Assembly: GCA_946188175.1 (NCBI GenBank)
Contig: CAMHUJ010000116.1
Location: forward strand, 1-6,039
Direction: 5' to 3'
DNA length: 6,039 bases
From: an uncultured Ruminococcus sp.
GTDB lineage: Bacteria; Bacillota; Clostridia; Oscillospirales; Ruminococcaceae
In this document: in pieces, positions 1 to 6,039 of the stretch
Layout: every line of letters begins with the position of its first letter
Position numbering within the stretch: the first letter of the stretch is position 1
Notes under the pieces: model-generated
Told to the model about the DNA's origin: nothing
The model's input: only the letters and a program-made list of their open reading frames with translations
Database searches by the model: none
Made by a program: the position numbers and the translations under genes

Positions 1-3
1 TAT

Positions 4-2613
4 ATGTTTACTTGGAATTTTCAGTACATTTCAAAAAAGCGTCTGTCCGAGACATTCCGGCAGCTCATGCTGAATCCGCAGAAGGGTGATATTCTCATCC
101 GCATCCATACGGCAATCCATCTGGAGGAAGAGGCAGTCGATCTTGCGAAATACATCGCCGGACTCGTCCCCGGTGCACATATTTTCGGCACCAGTACGTC
201 TGCGGTCATCAGTGCGGGCAAGCTGCGTCAGAACCAGTGCATCGTGTCCGTCACGCAGATGTCTTCCGGTCATATCCGGACAAAGATGCTTCCGACCTTT
301 GACAGGGATAATGTTCCTGTGCCGCCCGAACAGCTCTGTGAGCAGGTGCGCGATGCGGTCACGGGCAGCAGTACGGAGCTGCTCCTCACCTTCCTGACGG
401 TCCCCTATCTGGATGTCTACAGCTTCGTCGAGAAATGCAATGATGTCATGCCGGGCGTAAAGATGATCGGCGGCATCGCAAATCTCTCCGAATACATCCG
501 GAACAAATACCACAACACCGGCTTTGTCTTCAATGAAACCGGCTGGATGAACAAAGGTATGCTCGTTGCATCGTTCAGCGGCGACAATCTGGAGTGCTAT
601 GCCTCCTGCGCGACCGGCGCACAGGCAATCGGCAGCACCGCCGAGATCACAGATACCTTCGGCACGCGCATTCTCAGCATCGAGGGCGAGGATGCCGCGG
701 AGCATTTTCTGCGCGGTATCGGCGAAAAGGTCAGAAAGCGTCCTGAACTTGCCAACCTCTTCCCGTATGTCTATGCGGATACACAGGAGATTCCGATTGT
801 CTTCCGGTTCACCGGAGAGACCAGCATCCGTGAGCAGTTCGATGAAAACGAGCCCTGCAATGCCGCATTTTATGCAGCGCATCCCGCAATCGACCGCGAC
901 GCAAAGCAGGCTGTGATCAATCTGAACCACAATGTCCGGAAGGGCAAGCACATTCGCAGAGCCTTTATCTACGACAAGAAAATCGTCGCCGATAACCGCG
1001 ATATGTTCCGCCATATCGAAAACTTTGAGAAGGCGGAAACGCTGTTCGGCTATTCCTGCATGTCGCGCGCGACATTCTATGCAAGCTGCGTCAAGTGGGA
1101 GCTCTCGGTCTATGAGGACACCAACATTTGCGGCTGCATCACCGACGGCGAAATTGTCCATATCAACGGCAAAAACTGCTATGCAAACTGCTCGTTTACC
1201 GTTGCCGCGATCGGTGAGGAGGAAGCCGTGCAGACCTTCAATCCCTATGCCTTCTCCTATGCGGATTCCCTCGCGGACGACAATCAGGAGCTGCTGGATT
1301 ATCTCTGCGAAATTGAAATGGAATTCTCGCAGTCCGATGATTCGGCTGTTGCGACAGAGCTTCGCACCTTTGTCCGCGACTGCGAGCGCAATCTGCTCTA
1401 TTCCGAAAGCGACGATATCCCGAACGCCGCCGCACTGAATATGGACATTCTGGCAAAGGGCTTCGACCGCGTCTGCATGATCAATATCTTTGACATTTCC
1501 AGTATGGAGACCGTCTTCCCGAAGGAAATGATCAATCTCACCTACCAGAATTATATCATGAGCTGCATGCGCTTTGCAAAGCAGAAAGGCTATGCGATCT
1601 ACATTATCAACCAGTGGCATATTGCGGTCGCGGCGCCCTCATATATTGTCTCGCTCTCGGAATTTGCGGGCAGTATGGAGGTTTTGCAGCGTCAGCTCTT
1701 TGAAGCGACAGAGGAATACATCGCGCTGGTGCCGATGTTCTGCGTACTTGACGACTGCACGGCAGAAAACCTGATGCCTGCGTATTATGCAGCCAAAGTG
1801 GAAATGATGCAGAAGAACGTGCAGTTCCTTGTCCGCAATGCGCGCGTCGATCAGCTCGATGAAGGCAGCATCCGCGAGCGCTTCCATATGGTCAACGTCA
1901 TCAACTACGCGATCACGCACGACAAGGTCATCCCCTATTATCAGGGCATCTATGACAACCGCGAGAACAAGATTCATCACTATGAATCGCTGATGCGTCT
2001 TGAGGATGAAAAGGGGCAGATTTATTATCCGGGCAGCTTCCTGCCTGTCGCGCGCTCCTACGGTCTGCTCTATGATTCGATCTCGCGCATCATGGTCGAA
2101 AAGGTATTCAGACGATTCCGCGATCTCGAACACCAGAGCGTCAGCATCAATCTCTCGATCCGCGACATCAAGAACCACGAAATGACCGAATACATCCACG
2201 AATTTCTCTCGACGGTCAAGCATCCGGAAAACTTCGTCTTTGAGATTCTGGAGAATGAGGATATCGAGGATTACGATGAGATGATCCGCTTCGTCGATAC
2301 GATACACGATCTCGGCGCACAGATCTCGATTGACGATTTCGGCAGCGGCTTCTCCAATTTGCAGCACATCGCCTCGATCAACTGCGATTTCCTGAAAATC
2401 GACGGCTCGATTGTCCGCAAATGCTGCATTGACGAGCAGTCCGCAAACCTGATCGCGCTGATCTCCGGCTGGAAGCGGCTCAGCAATCAGAATCTCCGCA
2501 TCATTGCGGAATTTGTCGAAAACAAGGAGATTCAGGATCTGCTGCTGGATTTCAAGATCGACTTCTCGCAGGGCTATTATTTCTCAAAGCCAAGTCCCGA
2601 TCTTCAGGAATGA
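4..2613 (+). CDS. FIST sensor / degenerate GGDEF / EAL c-di-GMP phosphodiesterase, 869 aa
   Basis: Predicted cytosolic enzyme that hydrolyses cyclic di-GMP to pGpG under control of a small-molecule sensor. Residues about 28-215 resemble the FIST N-terminal domain (GDILIRIH, then IFGTSTSAVIS near residue 60) and about 220-405 the FIST_C domain, ending in the typical GCITDGEI block at 377-384. FIST is proposed in the literature to bind small ligands such as amino acids. Residues about 410-475 form a probably helical linker. Residues about 478-615 look like a GGDEF fold without the signature. The EAL domain spans about 645-869 and keeps the expected metal and catalytic residues: E661 (ESLMR), N716 (SINLS), E747 (FEILE), D777/D778 (DDFGSG), K798 (LKID), E836 (AEFVE) and Q856 (SQGYYFSKP). 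There is no signal peptide or membrane segment. The ATG at 4 is the first in the frame, but only one codon upstream is visible, so the start and any ribosome site are unconfirmed. It probably heads an operon with the next gene. Confidence 0.9.
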   Translation: MFTWNFQYISKKRLSETFRQLMLNPQKGDILIRIHTAIHLEEEAVDLAKYIAGLVPGAHIFGTSTSAVISAGKLRQNQCIVSVTQMSSGHIRTKMLPTFDRDNVPVPPEQLCEQVRDAVTGSSTELLLTFLTVPYLDVYSFVEKCNDVMPGVKMIGGIANLSEYIRNKYHNTGFVFNETGWMNKGMLVASFSGDNLECYASCATGAQAIGSTAEITDTFGTRILSIEGEDAAEHFLRGIGEKVRKRPELANLFPYVYADTQEIPIVFRFTGETSIREQFDENEPCNAAFYAAHPAIDRDAKQAVINLNHNVRKGKHIRRAFIYDKKIVADNRDMFRHIENFEKAETLFGYSCMSRATFYASCVKWELSVYEDTNICGCITDGEIVHINGKNCYANCSFTVAAIGEEEAVQTFNPYAFSYADSLADDNQELLDYLCEIEMEFSQSDDSAVATELRTFVRDCERNLLYSESDDIPNAAALNMDILAKGFDRVCMINIFDISSMETVFPKEMINLTYQNYIMSCMRFAKQKGYAIYIINQWHIAVAAPSYIVSLSEFAGSMEVLQRQLFEATEEYIALVPMFCVLDDCTAENLMPAYYAAKVEMMQKNVQFLVRNARVDQLDEGSIRERFHMVNVINYAITHDKVIPYYQGIYDNRENKIHHYESLMRLEDEKGQIYYPGSFLPVARSYGLLYDSISRIMVEKVFRRFRDLEHQSVSINLSIRDIKNHEMTEYIHEFLSTVKHPENFVFEILENEDIEDYDEMIRFVDTIHDLGAQISIDDFGSGFSNLQHIASINCDFLKIDGSIVRKCCIDEQSANLIALISGWKRLSNQNLRIIAEFVENKEIQDLLLDFKIDFSQGYYFSKPSPDLQE

Positions 2614-2622
2614 TACAGAAAC

Positions 2623-2626
2623 GGAG
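2623..2626 (+). promoter_or_regulatory. Ribosome binding site (GGAG) for the PBP-like sensor gene
   Basis: GGAG lies nine bases before the ATG at 2636, in the 22-base gap after the stop of the phosphodiesterase gene. It supports 2636 as the start rather than the upstream in-frame ATG at 2504, which would overlap the preceding gene by 110 bases. Confidence 0.6.
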
Positions 2627-2635
2627 CAGCTTCAG

Positions 2636-4420
2636 ATGAAAGACAGAAACAAAAATGTAACGGTCATCGGACTGGTGCTGGAAGATATCTTTGCGGATTT
2701 CTCCAAGGAACTGATCAGCAATGTCCGGAATGCAATCCCTGATCAGAAGCATATCCGGCTGGTTGTGCTGCCGGGCAGATACTACAATCCGAATATCCCC
2801 TCGGAGGTTCATGCATACAACCGTATCTACAACTCTGTTTTCGAGGTCGGCGAGATCTGCGATTTTGACGGATTCATCGTGCATATCGGCAATCTCAGCA
2901 CCAGCCGCAGCCATACGATTGACGAAAGCCTTGTTGCGGATTTCAAAAAGGTGCCGAGCGTCTTCATTGCAACGAATATCGAAAATGTCACGACGGTCAA
3001 TTATGACAATGAAGCCGGTATCCGCGAAGCCGTGGAATGCCTTGTCAATATCAACGGGCTGTCGCGGATCTGCATGCTCGGCGGCAGAAAGGATAATTTC
3101 GATTCGATCCTCCGCAAGGAAATCTTTATCCGCTGTCTGGAAGAAAACGGCATCCGGTTTTCCGAGGAGAATTTTGTCAATACGGATATGTCAATCAACT
3201 GCGTTGCGGAAGCGACAGAGCTGCTGGAAAAGAATCCGCATGTGCAGGCGATTTTCTGCGTCAACGATGCCGCGGCGAAGGGGCTTTATACCGCAATGGA
3301 GGCAAAGGGACTTGTCCCCGGCAGAGATATCCTCGTCTTCGGCTTTGACAATACCATGATGTCCACGGAGCTGATTCCGTCACTCTCCTCGATCGGCTGC
3401 GACCGGACCACGCTCGGACAGAAGGCACTGGAGCTGCTGCTGAAAAAAATGAACGGCGAACAGGTGGAATCCGCGATGATTCAGACCCGCCTGTACGGCA
3501 GAGAATCCTTTGACTATGAGATGTATGATTACACCGTGCAGGAGCTGACCTCGGTCAATTCCGCATTCATCTACCGCATGTTCGACGACTGCTTCTACCG
3601 CTACCGCACCGAGCGGACCAGCCGCGAAAACGTCGATCTCCGGCGGCTGTTCGTCGAAATCATTACCAGAATGCTGCACGCGCAGAAGAACCGCTACATG
3701 AGCATTGAAACCTATGAGGAGATCAGCCGGCTCATTGCGATCTTCTTTGAAAAGGGCGCAATGAAATACACCGACGCACCGAAGCTGCTCAAATCCATTG
3801 AGCGCCTCCAGGCAGGCATCAATTACGTGCTGCCGAATGTCATGCTGAACCGGCTGTTCGGCGAAATGAAGGATCAGGCGATTCATGCGATGTCGAACAG
3901 CAGCATCCGTGAGACCGGCGCGCTGCTTGAAAGCCGCGTGATGATGAAGGATTACCTGATCTCCGGCATGATGCAGACACGCAAAACGGAGTTCTCGCGT
4001 GAGAAGTCGCTTCGTGCCGTCAGCAAGCTCGGGCTGCAAAATGCCGCGCTGTTCATGTTCAATGAGCCCGTCAGCTATCATCCGGAGCGGGAAACCGTCT
4101 ATCCGAAGACGATCCGGCTCTGCTGCGTCATGAAGGGCGGAAACATCTTCTATATCAACAGCAAGCGGCAGTCCTGCCCGCTCCCGGGCATCTTCTACCG
4201 GCATGAGCTGACCTCAAAATGCAGCAGCTTCGCGCTGTTTCCGGTTTTCTATACGGATAAGATATACGGCTATCTGCTCTGCGGACTGACGAATGATATT
4301 TTCAACAGCGGCGAATATATTGCATTGCTGATCGGACAGAATTTCTATATTGTTGATTTACAGCAAAGAATGCTCCGCGCATCCGGTGATGTCGAAGCAT
4401 CGGATGCACCGGCAGACTGA
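2636..4420 (+). CDS. LacI/PBP-like sensor protein without HTH or GGDEF output, 594 aa
   Basis: Residues about 7-292 resemble the ligand-binding core of LacI/GalR-family regulators (periplasmic-binding-protein fold): the first strand VTVIGLVLED, then LSRICMLGG, then AIFCVNDAAAKGL, then VFGFDNTMM at 234-242, then the LGQKALELLLKKM helix and a closing LYGRESF. This fold usually binds sugars or other small metabolites. No helix-turn-helix precedes it, so it should not bind DNA by the usual route. Residues about 300-450 appear mostly helical. Residues about 455-580 look GAF-like (GLQNAALFMF at 466-475, then FALFPVFYTDKIYGYLLCG and a final helix). In related Clostridia proteins, as I recall them, such a region is followed by a GGDEF domain; here the protein ends about 15 residues later. 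No signal peptide or membrane segment is seen, so it is likely cytosolic. The ATG at 2636 was chosen over the in-frame ATG at 2504 because it has a GGAG site, begins just before the fold and avoids overlap with the upstream gene. The gap to that gene is 22 bases, so co-transcription is likely. Confidence 0.85.
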   Translation: MKDRNKNVTVIGLVLEDIFADFSKELISNVRNAIPDQKHIRLVVLPGRYYNPNIPSEVHAYNRIYNSVFEVGEICDFDGFIVHIGNLSTSRSHTIDESLVADFKKVPSVFIATNIENVTTVNYDNEAGIREAVECLVNINGLSRICMLGGRKDNFDSILRKEIFIRCLEENGIRFSEENFVNTDMSINCVAEATELLEKNPHVQAIFCVNDAAAKGLYTAMEAKGLVPGRDILVFGFDNTMMSTELIPSLSSIGCDRTTLGQKALELLLKKMNGEQVESAMIQTRLYGRESFDYEMYDYTVQELTSVNSAFIYRMFDDCFYRYRTERTSRENVDLRRLFVEIITRMLHAQKNRYMSIETYEEISRLIAIFFEKGAMKYTDAPKLLKSIERLQAGINYVLPNVMLNRLFGEMKDQAIHAMSNSSIRETGALLESRVMMKDYLISGMMQTRKTEFSREKSLRAVSKLGLQNAALFMFNEPVSYHPERETVYPKTIRLCCVMKGGNIFYINSKRQSCPLPGIFYRHELTSKCSSFALFPVFYTDKIYGYLLCGLTNDIFNSGEYIALLIGQNFYIVDLQQRMLRASGDVEASDAPAD

Positions 4421-4456
4421 CAGCATCAAGCCATACAGCCGAAAACACCGAAGGAA

Positions 4457-4462
4457 AGAAGG
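4457..4462 (+). promoter_or_regulatory. Ribosome binding site (AGAAGG) for the zinc-ribbon gene
   Basis: A purine-rich stretch at 4451-4462 contains AGAAGG, ending nine bases before the ATG at 4472. The 51-base gap from the previous stop holds no T-tailed hairpin and no convincing promoter boxes, so read-through transcription from the upstream pair is plausible. Confidence 0.5.
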
Positions 4463-4471
4463 CGGATCACA

Positions 4472-5027
4472 ATGTACAAACAGGGCAAATGCTACAAATG
4501 CGGCGGATTTCTTGCCGTCAACGAGGCAGAGGATGCGACGGTCTGTCTGTTCTGCAATCAGCCGATTGTCACGGAAAAGGCAATCCGCTGCTTTGAGGAG
4601 AACAGCGCGCAGGCACCGGCTGCACCCGAAAAGCCTGTCGTTGCAGACAGCGATTTTGTCGTCGCAGGCGGCGTGCTGATCCGCTATGACGGCTTCACGA
4701 AAACGGATATCCGCATTCCGCAGGGCGTCAAGGCGATTTATCCGCTTGCGTTTGCAGACTGCACCGCACCTTTGTCGGCAAGACGGAGCTGTATAAGGGC
4801 AGCAATCCGTATAAGCACGGCAATAATGTAGCGACATTTTTCAACTGTCCGAAGCTGCTGACGGTAGACTTCCGGAATCTGCAAAAGCATTACTGGGCAT
4901 TCCCCGCGTATATGAAGGCGCAGGAGCCGGAGTTCATCGCCCACGGCAGATGCGATACTGCGGCGGCAAATTCATCGGCGCCGCAGTCAAGGTCTGTACG
5001 ATCTGCAAAGCCCCGAAGGATTACTGA
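4472..5027 (+). pseudogene. Double zinc-ribbon / LRR-like small protein, broken by two frameshifts
   Basis: The intact N-terminal frame begins MYKQGKCYKCGG and has a four-cysteine zinc ribbon (C7, C10, C25, C28), an Ala/Pro-rich linker, and one BspA-LRR-like unit (IRIPQGVKAIYPLAFADC). It then leaves its family-like sequence and stops at TAG 4829-4831. From about 4768 the next frame continues sensibly (TFVGKTELYKGSNPYKHG, FFNCPKLLTVDF, HYWAFPAYM) to C at 4951. From 4956 the third frame gives YCGGKFIGAAVKVCTICK and ends at TGA 5025-5027. Adding one base near 4766 and one near 4954 restores a 185-residue protein whose C-terminus is a second zinc ribbon (C-x2-C-x11-C-x2-C). Cytosolic location is inferred from the lack of a signal peptide. 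Function is not known; similar zinc-ribbon/LRR proteins are common in Ruminococcus-like genomes, to my recollection. The first break could instead mark an out-of-frame internal loss of LRR units. Sequencing error is a real alternative, since both missing bases could be a C in a C run. Confidence 0.7.
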
Positions 5028-5077
5028 ACGCTCTGATTCCGGCGCGGCTGCTCCTGATACAACCGGATAGAAAACAA

Positions 5078-5109
5078 GCCCCGAAGTGATTTGGATTTCA
5101 CTTCGGGGC
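5078..5109. terminator. Bidirectional rho-independent terminator between convergent genes
   Basis: A perfect 12-base-pair inverted repeat (GCCCCGAAGTGA at 5078-5089 and its complement at 5098-5109) encloses an 8-base loop. On the plus strand it is followed by AATTTTA (TTTT at 5112-5115). On the minus strand the A-rich stretch 5071-5077 gives TTGTTTT. It lies 50 bases after the plus-strand stop and 43 bases after the minus-strand stop, as expected for a shared terminator of convergent genes. Confidence 0.85.
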
Positions 5110-5152
5110 AATTTTACTGTCTTTGCATCATTGTGATGTCAGCCGCTTCGGC

Positions 5153-6039
5153 TTATTTCTTTTCCCAGTCAAGCAGACTGAGCTTGGCGCTGATCTGATC
5201 AGAGATCTCTGTGGATTTGTCCAGCTCGACCAGAATAAACCATGCCGCCATATCGGAAGTCATGGCCTCCGGCGCAGAGCGCGTGATCTGAATCTGATCC
5301 TTGCTGACGCCTGAGACCGTATGCCGGATCGAGCCGCTGCCCTCCGACACCAGCACGATCACGAGCTGATGCTTCTCAAACCATTCCGGCGTATACACCG
5401 CAACAGCTTCCGTATAGCTTTTCTCGGAGCGCTTGTTCGAGAGATCATAGAGCTTCTTTTTTGCATTGGTATACGATTCCAGTTCATCAGCGGATGTGAT
5501 CTTCGCAACGACCGGATATTCGCCGCTGCTCCAGCTTGTACGGATATACTGTGCAGCCTCAAAGCCGAGCAGCTGCTCCCATGTGACCGATTCGCCGGAA
5601 AGCGTATTCGTGACGTAATAGAGCAGAATCGTCTGTGCATCCTCAACGGAGATCGTATTGTCGCCGTTGACATCACCCGCAGCGCGCTGCGCCTCGGTGA
5701 AGGTGCTGTCCAGACCCGCCATGACGCTGACATATTCCACCAGCGCAAGCTGTGCATCCTCAACGCTGACCGCACGGTCGCCGTTGACATCGCCTCTGAG
5801 CGGCAGATCGGAGCCGATCTCCTTGAAGGTCAGACCGTTCTGCTGTGCATAGGTTTCCGCAGCCGAGCCTGCCTTGCCGTAAACGGTCAGATTCTGGCAG
5901 CCGCTGAATGCGCCCTGATCAATGGTCTTTACGCTCTCCGGAATCGTCACCTTCGTCAGACCGCTGCACATTGCAAATGCCGTAAAGCCGATGCTTTCCG
6001 TGCCGGAAGGAATGACAAGCTCCGTCAGACCGGTGCACG
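5153..6039 (-). CDS. Secreted BspA-type LRR / type I dockerin protein, C-terminal part (partial)
   Basis: The frame is open to the right edge, so the N-terminus and the presumed signal peptide lie outside; 294 residues are visible, ending at TAA 5153-5155. In protein order there are two 23-residue BspA/LRR_5 units (6037-5900, C-x2-L-x2-(L/V)-x-I-P pattern), a partial capping unit (CQNLTVYGKAGSAAETYA), a type I dockerin (about 5794-5597) with two calcium loops of the form DxNGDxxxSxxD, and a C-terminal domain of about 140 residues (about 5566-5156). The dockerin predicts docking onto a cohesin-bearing scaffold, as in ruminococcal cellulosomes; the LRRs predict protein or surface binding. The C-terminal domain has VYTPEWFEKHQLVIVLV, GSGSIRH and SDMAAWFILVEL. 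It resembles a domain I recall from small Firmicutes lipoproteins and perhaps the PrcB_C family; no catalytic residues were recognised. The internal ATG at 5971 is not the start, because the LRR pattern continues upstream. It converges on the zinc-ribbon gene and shares its terminator. Confidence 0.88.
   Translation of the reverse strand, partial: CTGLTELVIPSGTESIGFTAFAMCSGLTKVTIPESVKTIDQGAFSGCQNLTVYGKAGSAAETYAQQNGLTFKEIGSDLPLRGDVNGDRAVSVEDAQLALVEYVSVMAGLDSTFTEAQRAAGDVNGDNTISVEDAQTILLYYVTNTLSGESVTWEQLLGFEAAQYIRTSWSSGEYPVVAKITSADELESYTNAKKKLYDLSNKRSEKSYTEAVAVYTPEWFEKHQLVIVLVSEGSGSIRHTVSGVSKDQIQITRSAPEAMTSDMAAWFILVELDKSTEISDQISAKLSLLDWEKK
5634..5674 (-). repeat. Dockerin calcium-loop repeat, second copy in the protein
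   Basis: This 41-base stretch encodes the second dockerin loop (GDVNGDNTISVEDAQ). It is closely similar at the DNA level to the stretch at 5751-5791: the first 15 and last 15 bases are identical, with differences confined to the middle. The 117-base offset equals 39 codons. Confidence 0.8.
5751..5791 (-). repeat. Dockerin calcium-loop repeat, first copy in the protein
   Basis: This encodes the first dockerin loop (GDVNGDRAVSVEDAQ) and pairs with the copy at 5634-5674. The near-identity of the two stretches suggests recent duplication, gene conversion or strong constraint on both binding faces. Confidence 0.8.
5900..6037 (-). repeat. Two tandem 23-residue BspA-like leucine-rich repeats
   Basis: Units at 6037-5969 (CTGLTELVIPSGTESIGFTA and FAM) and 5968-5900 (CSGLTKVTIPESVKTIDQGA and FSG) have exactly the same 69-base length and share C, GLT, IP, I and F at matching positions. 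A third, incomplete unit starts at 5899 (CQNLTVYG). The array probably continues beyond the window edge. Confidence 0.85.

Noticed and set aside
31..1620. A 529-codon open frame on the minus strand opposite the FIST-EAL gene
   Set aside because: It lies wholly inside a gene with clear domain matches. Its translation shows no recognisable domain and is explained by codon bias of the sense strand lowering stops in this antisense frame. No ribosome site or supporting context was seen.
1639..2367. A 242-codon open frame on the minus strand opposite the linker and EAL region
   Set aside because: Antisense of conserved EAL motifs; no independent evidence of coding.
2504..2635. An upstream in-frame start for the PBP-like sensor gene
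   Set aside because: It would add 44 Arg/Ser-rich residues, overlap the conserved end of the EAL domain in another frame, and lacks a ribosome site; the ATG at 2636 has GGAG at good spacing.
3380..4204. A 274-codon open frame on the minus strand opposite the PBP-like sensor gene
   Set aside because: Antisense shadow of a well-supported coding region, with low-complexity hydrophobic composition and no family features.
4421..4471. Possible terminator or promoter between the sensor gene and the zinc-ribbon gene
   Set aside because: The 51 bases contain no T-tailed hairpin and no convincing -35/-10 pair; only a ribosome site is supported.
4358..4837. A 159-codon open frame on the minus strand over the zinc-ribbon gene
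   Set aside because: It covers the intact zinc-ribbon coding frame on the opposite strand, crosses the end of the upstream gene, and shows no family features; its cysteines do not form a CxxC pattern.
4760..4956. Programmed ribosomal frameshifting in the zinc-ribbon gene
   Set aside because: No slippery heptamer or downstream stimulatory hairpin was seen at either break, and two separate programmed shifts in one short gene would be very unlikely.
4954..5070. Reading through the second break in the same frame to TAG 5068-5070, giving an alternative C-terminus for the zinc-ribbon protein
   Set aside because: The read-through residues are low-complexity Ser/Arg/Ala, whereas the shifted frame yields a matching second zinc ribbon and a stop at 5025.

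Overview
The window holds three tightly packed plus-strand genes (1-5027) followed by a convergent minus-strand gene that runs off the right edge (5153-6039). The moderately GC-rich codon use, a type I dockerin fused to BspA-type leucine-rich repeats, and cytosolic zinc-ribbon/LRR and c-di-GMP proteins suggest a gut- or rumen-type Clostridia, most likely a Ruminococcus-like member of the Oscillospiraceae. This placement is inferred from protein style only; there is no marker gene in the window.

Region 1 (4-4420) is a probable two-gene signalling operon. The first gene encodes a cytosolic FIST-sensor protein with a degenerate GGDEF-like middle domain and a C-terminal EAL domain whose catalytic residues are all present, so it is predicted to be a ligand-controlled c-di-GMP phosphodiesterase. 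Only 22 bases later begins a 594-residue protein with a LacI/periplasmic-binding-protein-like sensor fold at its N-terminus, a long helical middle and a GAF-like C-terminal region. It has no HTH, no GGDEF, no EAL and no membrane anchor, so it looks like a sensor without its own output. The pairing of two soluble small-molecule sensors with a single c-di-GMP output is the most interesting feature here.

Region 2 (4472-5027) is a small zinc-ribbon/LRR-like gene that is broken in this sequence by two reading-frame shifts. Each shift can be undone by restoring one base, and the repaired 185-residue protein would carry a four-cysteine zinc ribbon at each end. Either it is a young pseudogene or the two missing bases are sequencing errors.

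Region 3 (5028-5152) is the intergenic space between convergent genes. It contains one strong 12-bp-stem hairpin flanked by a T tract on one side and an A tract on the other, which fits a bidirectional terminator.

Region 4 (5153-6039, minus strand) is the C-terminal part of a secreted protein: at least two 23-residue BspA-like LRR units, a complete two-repeat type I dockerin, and a C-terminal domain of about 140 residues with SGSIRH and DMAAW motifs. It would attach to a cohesin-bearing scaffold outside the cell. No tRNA, rRNA, CRISPR array, insertion sequence or riboswitch was seen.
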